This document shows, one piece after another, positions 23,890-35,731 of a DNA stretch of 64,000 bases. This stretch comes from Rhizophagus clarus (taxonomy: Eukaryota; Glomeromycota; Glomeromycetes; Glomerales; Glomeraceae), in assembly GCA_015698045.1 (NCBI GenBank), contig BLAL01000062.1:620001-684000 (forward strand), read 5' to 3'. A program made the position numbers and the translations under genes. Within the stretch, counting starts at the first letter, position 1, and every line of letters starts with the position of its first letter. The notes beneath the pieces were generated by a model. It was given only the letters and a program-made list of their open reading frames with translations, was not told the origin of the DNA and did not search any database.

Positions 23890-24260
23890 AGGGTTTGTTT
23901 TTTCAGACTTAAGTGCTTTAGAGTTCCAGATTTTTCTTAGAAAGATATATGAAAGTACTTTTTCTAATGAGAATTAATATTAATATTAATATTTTTTTAT
24001 TTTTTTTTTTGTAGATTTTGTTTTCATGCATTTGAATTTCTGGATTACCTTAAGAAAAATGCATATGTGAGCAATCTATAGATATTTTTTTAAGGTTATT
24101 AGTAAACCTTTTTGTTACTAACATTTTCATTTTTTTTATAGATTTTCAGTCTTAAGTACCTTAGAATTCCAGTATGTAGATAGATTTTTTATAATCAGGG
24201 ATGTTAGTAGGATTTTACTAATGTTTTTTGTTTTTTTGATAGGTTTTAATCTTTTTTCTG
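23890..24260 (+). repeat. Array C: four ~115-bp units with TTTTGTAG-core structure
   Basis: T-rich tracts ending in GTAG or ATAG (near 23891, 24015, 24141 and 24242) are each followed by a core containing TTTTCAGACTTAAGTGCTTT or a variant (CTTAAGTACCTTAGAATTCC in unit 3). The layout is that of arrays A and B but the core sequence differs. A terminus like that of the element at 15873-17423 lies downstream at 25930-25962 (CCTTTATATATATTTTTCAG). Confidence 0.5.
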
Positions 24261-24529
24261 TATATTATATAAAAAGTGATAGTTTATTAAAATAATATAG
24301 TTTTTATGTTTATATGCTATAATATAGGCTTTGTAAATATTCCTCTCAATTAGGAGAACTATTTTATACTGTTTTTTTTTGCTTATGGAAAAAAATTTAT
24401 AATAAAGAACACGGCATTCTAAAAAACAGTTTTTTTATTAATACAAAGCCTGTAAAATTAATTATACATTACTAATCATTTTTTCTCATTGAGTAATGAT
24501 CTATCCCTTAATGTTATAAATTCTAAAAA

Positions 24530-25680
24530 AATTTTTTATTAAAAATATTTTATATAAACTTTTAAAAAATCTAAAAAAAAATCTCAAATTTTAAAAAATT
24601 TTAAAAAATAATTTTTTATTAAAAATATTTTATACAAATAAACTCTAAAAAATTTCATAAAAAAAAATTTTTATTAAAAATATCTTACACAAGCTCTAAA
24701 ATATTTCATAAAAAAAAATCTTTATTAAATATTTCATATAAACTTTTAAAAAATTTTTTAAAGAACAAATCATCACTCAATCAGTGAATTTTAATAATAC
24801 CAATTTATTTACTGTACGTAATTTATTATAAAAAATAGCTAATATTTCCTTTTTACCAGATTGTCATCTTATTACATGATATGATATACTAATTTTAAAA
24901 ATGGTAATTAATAATGTCAATCCTAACTAAGCTATTTGCAAAGTTTGAAATTTCTAAAGTTTCATATCTTTGATTTTTCTATGTAAGATTGTAAGATTTC
25001 AATAGTAAATTTTTTATTAACTCAAATATTAGATGAAATATTTTTGAATATTTTTCACTATGATTAAGTTATATTTGGTTTTTATTTAGTTTTTTAATCC
25101 TTTATTTAGCTTTATTTGAGTAATTTTAATATGCACATTCTTTGTTAGATTTGTATAGTTCCTACCAATACTATATATATATATCCATAATATAAATTTT
25201 ATAAAATATTTGTTTGGTCAAAAAAGTTATTATATACTGTTTTTTTCACTTATTGGAATAAAAATTTATAGTAAAAAAAAAGAAATTTCAAACCTTTTTT
25301 TTTTTATTTGTAAAGCTTGTTAAATTAATTATAAAATATTGATCATTTTCTTTGATTAAGTAATAACCCATCTTTTAAAAAAAATTTTTTATCAAATATT
25401 TTATATAAATTATTTTTATATAAACTTTTAAAAAATTTTTAAAAAAAAATTTTTTATCAGATATTTTATATAAACTCTTTTTATTTTATCAGATATTCTA
25501 TATGAATTTTTCTTATATAAACTTTTAGAAAATTTCTTAAAAAAAAAAATTTTTTATTAGATATTTAATATGAACTCTTTTTATACGAACTCTTAGAAAT
25601 TTTAAAAAAAATTTTTTATTTATTAAAAATATTTTATATAAATTTTAGAAAATTTTTGAAAAAAAAAATTTTTGAGTTTA
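24530..25680 (-). repeat. Inverted, degraded copies of the 66-bp satellite
   Basis: Read on the minus strand, these blocks match the satellite of 17740-20420. The plus strand shows ACGAACTCTTAGAAATTTTA, TTTTATCAGATATTTTATAT and TATGAACTCTTTTTATACGA, which are inverses of the satellite's AGAGTTCGTATGGGATATCTGATAG phrases. Copies are interrupted and AT-drifted, much older than the array at 18-20 kb. Confidence 0.7.
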
Positions 25681-25699
25681 AAAAATTTGAAATGATTTA

Positions 25700-26200
25700 T
25701 ATAAAACTATTATTTTAAATAAAAAAAATATTTTTTAAAAAAATTTTGCTTATTTTAATATAAATTATAAAGGTACTATATGAACTAAATATCAATAAAA
25801 ACATATATAGATTATTAAAAAAAAAAAAAAAAAAAAAAAATATATATATAAATTATAAAGTAATAAGTTAACTTTGCATATTAATTTTAATAAAAATCTT
25901 TACTTATTTTAAGGCAAAATTTTGTCAATTATCTTTAACCTTTATATATATTTTTCAGGGTTTTGCTTATATTTTATATAATGCTTATACTGTATATTAA
26001 ACAATTTATTATATAAATTTTGACCAATAAAATAATAAGCATGTGATTTTTATAAATATATTGAATTCAATTCTATTCTAAATAATTCTGGCCAAATTTA
26101 TATTACAAATTAAGATATAATTTTACATAACATAAATTTTTATAAACAGATTACCATTTTTTATTGATTATTAATAATCTTGATCAATACTATAAAATTG
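25700..26200. other. AT-rich spacer with poly(A)/(AT) tract
   Basis: Contains an A-run followed by (TA)n near 25819-25850 and the degraded terminus at 25930-25962. No gene is seen. Confidence 0.5.
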
Positions 26201-26210
26201 GTCTGAATTA

Positions 26211-26392
26211 TAGATGCCATCCAAATCCAAAATAATTTGGGATTATGGCAGCCCAAATGTACAAATTCAAATTAATTTACAAATTACATATATAAATTTT
26301 GCAATTTGTACATTTGGGATTTGGGAATTATGGCTGTTAAAATGTACAAATTAATTTGGGATTTACTTAAAATAATTTGGGTGGCATTTATA
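26211..26392. mobile_element. MITE with 10-bp duplication (MULE-like)
   Basis: The inverted ends TAGATGCCATCCAAAT and (inverse of the right) TATAAATGCCACCCAAAT enclose 182 bp that is almost entirely palindromic (AATTTGTACATTTGGG arms). GTCTGAATTA is repeated exactly outside both ends (26201-26210, 26393-26402). Duplications of 9-10 bp are typical of Mutator-like elements. It has no coding capacity. Confidence 0.8.
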
Positions 26393-26402
26393 GTCTGAAT
26401 TA

Positions 26403-26771
26403 GTTTATAATCACATAACTATTCAGTTTAGCAAATATATGGCTAATATACTAGGACTGATTAAATCAAGTTTAGATGCAATATATAGGAATTTATTATA
26501 AAAGTTCATTACTTTAATGTAAATAATTATAAAAAATTGGTTCTGTAAACTTGGATTTGATATATTAAATATTTAGTACATATAGGTTTATTATATTTAG
26601 AGGCAACTGTATATTTTTTTTAAAAAAAATCAATTAAAAAAATAAAATATTAAGTTATTTTTACTAAGATAATATTAAAATTTAGTAAAATTTAACAGAT
26701 ATTACTAATTTATTGAATTTTATTTAGTATTAATTTTGATGATTTTTTTATATTAATATTTTTTAAGCTAA
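26403..26771. other. AT-rich spacer
   Basis: No gene, array or inverted repeat recognised. Confidence 0.5.
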
Positions 26772-26773
26772 TA

Positions 26774-26970
26774 CAGTCATACCTCCATAAGTGTATCCCC
26801 TTGGGACCATAGTAAAAAAATAGCAGAATGTGCACTTAAAGAGGGAGTGCATTTATAGAGGGTAAAATATTAAGAATCCTTATAAGTTGGGACTAAAGCT
26901 TACCATGCACTTAGAGAGAATTTACATATTACGTACACTTATAGAGGGTGCACTTATGGAGGTGTGACTG
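26774..26970. mobile_element. TA-flanked pogo/mariner-type MITE
   Basis: CAGTCATACCTCCATAAGTG and its near-perfect inverse CACTTATGGAGGTGTGACTG form the ends, with TA directly outside (26772-26773, 26971-26972). Inside, TTATAGAGGG/ACTTAGAGAG motifs repeat the terminus. It belongs to the same broad group as the copies at 46021-46285 and 48631-48829. Confidence 0.85.
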
Positions 26971-27173
26971 TAATTCTTAATTTATAAGATTATTTATTTA
27001 ATATTGTTTTTTACTAAACAATAAACCTGAATATATATGCAGTTAAATTCTCTTTATTTATTTTTTAAATCAAATATGCATTTCAAAAAAAGACAGAAAA
27101 GTTGATTTTATGCTTAAATCATTAAATAGGTTATATATTTTTTGAGAAATAATTCTTACCTTTTGAATGAGAA

Positions 27174-28234
27174 TTATTCAGCATTAAATTTTTTCAAGAT
27201 ATTGTTGTTAATACATTCATTTTCGCTATTTTTACTAATTTCATCATAACTTCTTTTTAATTGTTTAACATTATCATTATTTTTGATTTGAGATTCCTTT
27301 GTAATTTCATTATTAGAGATATTCTTTTTTTCCTGATCAAAATTTAAAATTGGTAAAGACAATCTCTTATTTGCAAACCAATCTACAGAACGGTAATGAA
27401 GATGTAATACTGCTATAGGTTTTAAACTGACAATTTTCGTTACGGTAGCAGGTTGAATTTTTGCATGCATGGCATCAAATCCGGTTGTATAATTAATCTC
27501 TATATTTTTGGTATCAGTTGTTTCTGGAATATTTACTTGTTTTATCTCAAATTTTGTTTTACTATTCAATGCATTTTGATCAACAATAATCCCTTTGAAA
27601 AAACAGACTGTTATAGAACCAGGTTTCCCGTATGTGTATTTTTTTTGTTGTTGAATTGATTTTTTTTTAACAGGAAAAGGAACTTTGAAGTTATTATTAG
27701 TTTTACCATCGGGTTTGTCAAAATATGAGAATTTAAAGAAATAAACTTTAGTTCTTTCATTATTACAAAAGAATGATCTTGTTCTTGAACCTGATTGCTG
27801 GTGAAGGTGTTGTACTTGATCAGTCTGTCCATCTATAAATATACGAGAGATTATAATATTAGATGGCTTTGCCTGCTTAGCTTCAAATCTAACTGTGTAA
27901 CGTTCTCCTGGTGTAATAACCGGAACATATGCAGTAAAATCACTAAAAAGATTGAACCAATTTCATCAATTATTATAATTTTTTTTAAAAAAATCAATGA
28001 AACATTTATACCTGCAATTTTTCATTTGTGTCAAAGAATCCGTAACATAAGAAATACTTGTATTCTTTGACTATTTATTTAAGAGGAAGTAAATAATTTT
28101 TTCTTTAAAGAAGAAAAAATTATCATTTTTGAAAGCTCAATTAAACTTACATTAGATTCATCAATTGGGATATTATATTCTGGTAAAGGTTTTTCATTTA
28201 CCAAAATTTCAAGACTATATTCTTGTAAATGCAT
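27174..28234 (-). CDS. DUF7918-like protein, paralogue 1
   Basis: Three exons on the minus strand (28234-28151, 28070-28012, 27942-27174) splice with GTAAGT/GTATAA donors and TAG acceptors to 303 residues. It begins MHLQEYSLEILVNEKPLPEY. The central part has the pattern of fungal DUF7918 proteins: an opening beta-rich stretch, YTVRFEA then RIFIDG, and a later AVLHLHYRSVDWFANKRL. The tail is Lys/Asn-rich and low-complexity. Function is unknown; the DUF name is from memory of the pattern. It is paralogous to the divergently transcribed gene at 29609-30775: both introns sit at the same places and phases (after codon 28; second at phase 2), so they arose by duplication. It lacks the acidic tail motifs of its partner. 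Confidence 0.8.
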
Positions 28235-29608
28235 ACTTTTTCTTTTGATTTTATTATGAGATTATCGAAGAAAAAAAATTTTTTTTAATAAAAAAAAATT
28301 TATAAGATTAAGATTTATTTTTTATCATAAGCGGGATATTAACTTACTTTTTCCTACCAAAATTATTATACAATTTACACAAACAAATTTTAAAGGATTA
28401 TAAAAAAAAATTTCAGAAAATCAAAAAATGAAGGGTTTGTAATACGTAATTATTATTTTATAGATTACGAAATCTGGTTTTAAGTGGCTTAGATAAAATG
28501 AATTTCATTGATTGGCTGGAACAAATGTATTGAATGTGTCTACGAAGAAAGTTTAACTTCTTTTGTTGTACATCATCAAAAAAAAAGGTATTTAATTTCA
28601 AAAATTTCTAAATTTTTTATTTTTAGAATTTCCCGATTATTTAAATATCTCAAACCGGCAAACTCTAACGTGTGACACATGCGTGACAAATAGAATTTTT
28701 ACTAAAATTTATCCCATAAACATGCGCAGTTGCTAGGTAGGTGTGATACTCAAAAATTTTTCCAAAATCTATGTAGATTCATCGTAAATCATTTACTCTA
28801 CAAAATAAACAATCCAAAGTTAGTGTGAGAAAATTTCAAAAAAATAATCTCTTTTTGTTATTTAATGATGGGTCAGATCTAATGTATAATTCATCGTAAC
28901 TTATTCACTCGTTAGTGCAGAATTTCCGTGAAATATTTTTTTTTCCATCATCCCCAAATTAAACCGCTGAACGTTGAATAAAAGTTGTCTTTTTTACCTT
29001 TTGATTTCACAGAATTAATTATAGCTTCATAGAATTATAGCTTCGAATTTTTTTAAAAAATTCTAAGGCTTGTAAAACAGACGAGAGAAACCTTCGTCAT
29101 AGTTAAATTTCTTACGGAAAAAATTACATTGAAAAAAAAATATATATATATTTCGGAGTAAAAGAATCCTTTTTTCATTTTTATTTCCATATTTTGTTAC
29201 TCCGTCTTTAAAAAAGGTTATATTAATTAATAACCAATCAAAGCTCGTTATTTTGCTGCGGAATGAAAGCTTTATTTGTTCCCAAAATTTTTGTGAGCCG
29301 TGCTTTCATCATGATTTCAAATGAAATTCCAAAATCATATAGATTCTAATGTGGCACATGACCATCTTTAAAAACTTGCGTCTAAAAATATAGTATATAA
29401 AGGTGTAAGTTCCGATTTTATTCCCACCAACTAATATTTTTTTGGAATTACTAAAGGTAGATTTAACAATACTCTGCGTTACGGACCATTATATAACTGA
29501 TTAACACAAACTATAAAATGAGAAAATATATTTTAAAAATTTCTTTTTCTATTATTTTAAAAACCCAAATTCATACTTTTTCAGATTTTATTGGATAAAT
29601 CGATAATT
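28235..29608. promoter_or_regulatory. Divergent intergenic region between the DUF7918 paralogues
   Basis: This 1.37-kb stretch separates the two start codons and must contain both promoters. I see AT-rich DNA with no reading frame and no single convincing TATA box (a TATATAAA stretch lies at 29394-29401, about 210 bp before the plus-strand start). No specific regulatory site can be defended. Confidence 0.35.
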
Positions 29609-30775
29609 ATGCGATTAAACGGGTTTCAACTTGAAGTTTTAGTAAACGGGCAACCTTTGGAAGAATATACTCTTCCAATGAATCAATCAAATGTAAATAA
29701 TTGTTAAATTTGATGAAAGTGTTAATAGATTCCTTCTTTATTTTTATTTATCTATCTATTTTTTTCTTTTATTAGTCCACGACTGGATCGTCTCATGTAT
29801 TAGATGAAACAACAATGCAAAAAACATATAGGTAAGATAAATAAATTATTAATATGATCCATTCTTTTCTTCAATGTACAAGTTAATCATTTTTGGCCTT
29901 ATAGTGATAATGTAACATATATCGCCGTTAAACCGGAAATGAGATATTCCATTAGGTTTTCTTCTACAAGAGCATCTATGTGGTCTCCTTTAATGGCATA
30001 TGTATATGTTGATGGAGAATATGATTATACTTATCGAGAAATTTCAAATTCATCACCTCGAGAAAAAGATTGTTTTTGGAATAACACACTTAGTAAGAAA
30101 TATTATTTCAAATTTGAAATTTCTCAATTATATGAGATAGATAATCCAGAAATACCTGTTCAGAGAAAACCATTTGGTGGATTAGGAGCAATTTCAGTTT
30201 ACTTTTATAAAGCAAGAGTTATACCTCAAACACCTGTTTACATACCCAATTTTTCAGTAAATCAAGTTAAAGTTGCCGAATCAAAATCAACTTGTGGCAT
30301 TAAATTTACGACAGCGTTTGAAGAAGCTGAAGGATTTTTTAATAGACAGGCTGTAGCAACAATGGAAAAACAAGGTGATGAACCCGTTGCTGTATTGCAT
30401 TTGCATTATCGTCCTGCTACTTGGCTTTCAATTAGAGGATGCGATGTACCAGAAATCGACCAACAAAATCATCTTTCCCCAAGTGTACCGGAGGACATAA
30501 AACCGTATTCTTTTGATATTAAAGGAGAAGAACCTCAAAGTCCTTCGGCGGAAAAGGCGAAATACAGAATTATTAGAACTTCCATTATTCATTCAGAGAA
30601 TGTAATTGATGTTACTGACGAAAATGAAAATAGAAATAGTAATGAGGTTATCGATTTGGAAAATTATACACCAAGAAATAAACGAACTTATACAAAGGAG
30701 GTTGACGTCATTGAATTGTTGGATTCTGACGAAGAGGAAGAAGAAAATCCTTCCAAGATACTTCGTTTTGAATGA
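29609..30775 (+). CDS. DUF7918-like protein with SUMO-binding-like tail, paralogue 2
   Basis: Three exons (29609-29692, 29776-29831, 29905-30775) give 336 residues. It starts MRLNGFQLEVLVNGQPLEEY and continues through RYSIRFSSTRASMWSP and YVYVDGEYDYTY to AVLHLHYRPATWLSIRG, the same order as in its paralogue at 27174-28234. The last 100 residues are acidic and hold three hydrophobic-acidic motifs (NVIDVTDENE, EVIDLENYT, DVIELLDSDEEEEE) that look like SUMO-interacting motifs. This tail is absent from the paralogue. No signal peptide or membrane segment is seen, so a cytoplasmic or nuclear site is likely. The molecular function of the family is not known to me. Confidence 0.82.
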
Positions 30776-31040
30776 TTTTTTTCGTGTTTTTATTTAACAT
30801 ATCTGTGATATGAATATAAATAACGATTGTAAACTTTTTATATTAATTGTAAAAATTAACAGACGTATTATATTAGTGTTAGATTTAGACATATATTAAA
30901 TAAATAACTCTATCATTATTACAACAATAACATTTACTAACTGATGTAAATCACTACCTTATTGAGTTGATCATTTTTTTTTTAAAAAAAAAATTCAAAT
31001 CAGAATCTCTCTTTTCATCGAATTTTAAATTATATAAAGC

Positions 31041-34000
31041 ATGAACTCATTGCTTGTCCGTCGTAACCTTCAAAAACTTCAAAAAGTAACTTCACCTCAT
31101 AATAATAAATTATTAAATGTTATTTGTAAAAAGTCTTATTCGCGTGTCGTTGGTGAAGGTAGTTAATATCGATATTTATATATTTTTTTTGATTAAAACA
31201 TTGATTTTATATTTTTTAGAGTTTAAACTTAATGATAAGCTTCATGGGTTTCGTGTCGAACAGGTATATTCATCTTTTTCTTATCGTAAAAAAAATTTTT
31301 TTTTTTTAGAAATTTAATTAATATTTAATTTTAGATAAATCATATACCAGAACTTGAACTAACAGCGACACAGCTTGTACATGAAAAAACGGGTGCTTCT
31401 CATTTACATATTGCGAGAGATGATAACAATAATGTATTCGGTGTAGGTTTCTCTACACCTCCTATGAATAGCAGCGGAACTCCTCATATATTAGTAAGCA
31501 AACCATCGTAATTTTAGATCTTTTTTTTTTATTATGTTTAATTTTTTTAATAATGTAGGAACATACAACATTATGTGGAAGTAAGAAATTTCCGGTGCGA
31601 GATCCGTTTTTCAAAATGTTGAATCGAACTTTGGCAAATTTTATGAACGCTATGACAGGTATAATTTTCATTACATTTTTATTTCTTTGTTGATTTTTTC
31701 TCATTTTCAATTTTTTTAAAAATTTTATTTAGCAAATGATTATACAATTTATCCATTTTCAACAACACATAAACTTGATTATGAGAATTTAAGAGATGTT
31801 TACATGGATGCAACATTTCATCCTTATTTGAGAGAATTGGATTTCAAACAAGAAGGATGGAGGCTTGAACATCAACAACCAAATGATAAATCATCACCTT
31901 TGCAATTTAAAGGAGTTGTATATAATGAAATGAAAGGTGTAATGGTAAAAAAGATTTTTATAAGCCTTATTAAATTCATTATATTAAAGTGGATTGATTT
32001 TTCTTATTATATAATAGTCAGATGCAGGATATTTATTTTATAATAGGGTACAGGAAAATATGTTTTTAGGTACAACTTATGGAAACAACAGTGGTGGTGA
32101 TCCAAAACATATAACAGATTTAACATATCAAGAACTTTTACAATTTCATAAAACTCATTATCATCCAAGTAATGCAAAGTTTTATACTTATGGTAAGATA
32201 TATAAGATATTAGAATGATTTTTTTTTTGTTTATAAATATGTAATTTACTTTATTGTCAATATTCTGTAGGAAACTTTCCATTAAGTGATCACTTAGCAG
32301 CAATTAATAATAAAATTGGAGGGTTTGAGAAATCGGATCTTGATGAAGGTGTAAAATATGTTAAACCATTTGATTCTTCACCAAAAAGGATTAATTTATA
32401 TGGACCTCTTGATCCAAGTAAGACATTTGGCTCAATTAAATTCATTTATGAATTCAAGTAAAACTAATATTATTATAATTAATTAGTGATTAATTCTGAA
32501 AAACAGGCTAAAATGTCTATATCATTTTTAACAAATGATATAAGTGTGTGTACTATTTATATTATTATTTATTATTTTAAGATTTTTTTTCATTTAATTT
32601 GAAATTTTATTTGTAGAATACCTTTGAAACCTTTGCTTTAAAAATATTTAGTTATTTATTATTGGATGGGCATGCATCTCCAATGTATAAAGCACTTATA
32701 GATGGGAATATTGGATCTGATTTTTCTGAGAATACTGGATATGATTCTTCAACTAAGTAAATTATTATAATTTAAGCATGCCACCTATATATATATATAT
32801 ATGTATTAATAATTATTGATTTGCATAAACTTTTTAATTATAGAATAAGTTATATGAGTATTGGATTACAAGGAATAAATGAAAAATATGTTCCATTGGT
32901 AATTATTATTATATAAATATTATATAATGTTTTCAATACTAATGTTTGAAATTTTTTTATTAATAGGCTGAAGAAACTATAAAAAAAGTTTTAGAGGATG
33001 TTTCACAAAATGGATTCGATTCAAAACGTATTGAAGCAGCAATACATCAAACTGAATTAAGTATAAAACATGTAAGTTGATTTTCAAATATCAAAATTTT
33101 TTTATACTATATTGCATAAAAGTTGTACATTACTAATAAATTTATTATTAATACTTTCTTGATTATAAATAGAAAACTGCATCTTTTGGCTTAAGCCTCA
33201 TGCACTTAATAAGTTCCGGTTGGTTTAATGGTAGTAATCCTGCAGAGTATTTGGAAATTAATAATGTAAAAAATAATTAATTATCATTATTGCATTGTTT
33301 TAATTCTATTGTTTTTAATATATATATATATTTTTTAATTTTTAGAATATTAAATTATTAAAAGAAAAATTAAAGACAGAACCATTCTTTCAAAATTTAG
33401 TAAAAAAATATTTTATAAATAATCCAAATACACTTATATCAGTAATGACACCAGATTCATCATATACAGAAAAACTATTACAAGAAGAACAGTCACGTTT
33501 AGAAGCTAAAAGATCAACACTTACATCAGAAGATAAAGAAAAAATTTACATGCAATCAATAGAGTTGTTAAAAAAGCAAGAAGAAGAGGAAGATTTATCT
33601 GTTTTACCAAGTTTAAAAATACAAGATATTGATAAACAAACAAAAAAATTTGAATTGAAATTTACTGATGTTAATAAATGTCCTGTACAATGGAGAAATA
33701 CAAGTACAAATGAAATAACTTATTTCAGGATTATTAATAAAATCGAAGGATTAAAAGAAGATTTAAGAATTTATTTACCTTTATTTGCTCAAGCATTAAC
33801 TTCTTTGGGAACAAAATCTAAAAGTATGGCGGTAATTGACGATGATATAAGATTGTATACTGGTGGTATAAATGTTTCAACCTTTTTATCAACAAATCAT
33901 TCTGGTAAATATATAAATGGCTTGTTTTTTTTTTAATAATGAATTACACACTAAATTTCTTATTACATATTAAACTTTATTTTCCTTCAGATTTAAATCA

Positions 34001-35731
34001 GCATGAAGATGGATTACTAATTACAGCACATAGTCTTGATAGAAATATAAATCATATGTATGACATATTAAAACAACTCTTATGTGAAACGAATTTTGAT
34101 AACGTTGACAAATTGAGAACTATTATTTATGCTGTAAGTGTCAATTTTATTTATGAAATTTTATTAGTAATTTGGTTTAATATATATATATATATTTATT
34201 TATTCGTATGATAGAATGCAACTAACATGATGAATTCGGTTGTTGAATCGGGTCATCAATATGCAAGTACTTTTGCTGGGTCAAGATTAATTCCTACTAT
34301 GGTAAATAAAGATTTTCAATATTATAAATTTTTCATATAATTTGTTTAATTACTTTTTTCTATTACAATAGAGTAAAGCAGAGATTTATGGTGGCATGAC
34401 ACAAGTACATTTTATGAATAAATTAGCAGCTAATGAAGACTTTGATACTATAATTCAGAAATTGAAGGTAAATTTTGTTATTAAAATAGAATTTTAATTG
34501 TTAGTAATGTAATAAATGTAGTATATTTTAGGAAATCTCCGAATATGTGTTAAGTAAACAATCTTTAAGAGCAGCAATTACTTGTAGTTCAGAAGCTGTA
34601 GATCATAATATAAATTCATTAAGTAATTTCTTAAATGAATTACCTGAAAAAACAATTTCAAGGAGTGTTGAACAAGTGAGTCAATTATTAAAATTCATAG
34701 CTATTTAAAAAATAATATTATATATATGTTAACTACGATTTACTTTCATTAGATTCCATTTCAACCAGCACATGAAAAGGCTTTTTTCCCTTTGCCATTT
34801 GCAGTAAATTTTTGTGCTGAAGCTTTTAAAGGAGTACCTTATACGCATCCTGATGGAGCCAAATTACAAGTAAATTATTTTTAGTAATGGTTTTCTTTCT
34901 TGTTTATATATTCATACATATATGAACATCTATTTTTAGATTCTTTCGTCGTTAATGCGTGCACATTATCTTCACCGAGAGATACGTGAAAGAAATGGTG
35001 CATATGGGGGAGGTGCAACTTATAATGCAAGTACAGGTATATTTTCGTTTTACTCTTATAGGGATCCTAAAACTTTGGAGACCTTAAAAACATATCGGGA
35101 TAGTATAGAGTGGGTCGGAAAAAGAAAGTTCACTCAACAAGTAAGTCTTTTGTAAATTGATACCCAGGCGGCTTTGGGCTAAAAAATTAAATTACATAAT
35201 AATTATGCGCCAATTAATCTTTTGAGAAATGCAAATTTTTTAAATTTACCCAAAGCCTCCTTTTTCTATGGGGATCTCCAAATATTATTCAACTTTTTAT
35301 AATGAAAAAAAAGCATGATAAAATGAGTTATTTTTATACAGGAAATTGATGAGGCAAAATTATCTACTTTTAAAAAAATCGATGAACCTATAAGTGTATC
35401 TGAAGAAGGAATGAATTATTTCACAGGAAGGATAACGGATGAACAAAGACAAAAGTAACTTTAATTGTGTTCATTTTAAATTTATTTTCTTCAAAAAAAA
35501 AAAAAAAAGGTATTATTAAACTAAATTTTTTTTTTTTTGTTTTATAGACGACGCGAACAATTACTTGCAGTTACAGAAGATGATGTTAAAGAAGTCGCTA
35601 AAATTTATTTAGAAAAACAAGAAAAAGAAAGTTTAAATTCCATCGCTATTATTGGTGAGGGTAAACCTGAAATATTGAACGATAAAGAATGGAAAATTTA
35701 TGAATTAAGTACCGAAGATGAAAAAAAATGA
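31041..35731 (+). CDS. CYM1: Mitochondrial presequence protease (PreP/Cym1, M16C)
   Basis: Twenty-one exons (31041-31158, 31220-31263, 31335-31493, 31559-31658, 31733-31944, 32018-32192, 32271-32417, 32487-32545, 32617-32756, 32844-32898, 32967-33071, 33173-33265, 33346-33904, 33991-34133, 34215-34301, 34372-34467, 34532-34675, 34753-34869, 34940-35140, 35342-35454, 35548-35731) splice in frame to 1016 residues, the usual size. The zinc-binding inverted motif H105-I-L-E108-H109 lies in [20 protein letters not shown], and NEMKGVMSDA follows. The C-terminal half has [11 protein letters not shown], typical of pitrilysin-family proteases. The Arg/Lys-rich N-terminus without acidic residues ([15 protein letters not shown]) is a matrix-targeting signal. 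The enzyme degrades cleaved presequences in the matrix. One donor (exon 8) is GTGTGT. The gene looks intact. Confidence 0.95.
35166..35261. mobile_element. Small MITE inside a CYM1 intron
   Basis: AGGCGGCTTTGGGCTAAAAA and the inverse of the far end AGGAGGCTTTGGGTAAATTT form inverted repeats around about 96 bp. The element lies in intron 19, which at 201 nt is about twice or more as long as most of the other introns of this gene. The flanking duplication is not clear. Confidence 0.6.

Larger units (their letters stand above)
23440..25690. repeat. Diverged large tandem duplication (~1.3 and 0.9 kb units)
   Basis: Landmarks in 23440-24770 recur in the same order in 24775-25690. These are the AATAATGCCAGTTTACG / AATAATACCAATTTA segment, TTTTTACATGATAT / TATTACATGATATGATAT, the TTTTATACTGTTTTTTTT / TATATACTGTTTTTTTCA segment near 24365 and 25235, TCATTGAGTAATGATCTATC / TTGATTAAGTAATAACCCAT, and a satellite tail. 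Divergence is high, so the duplication is old. No gene is seen in either unit. Confidence 0.6.
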
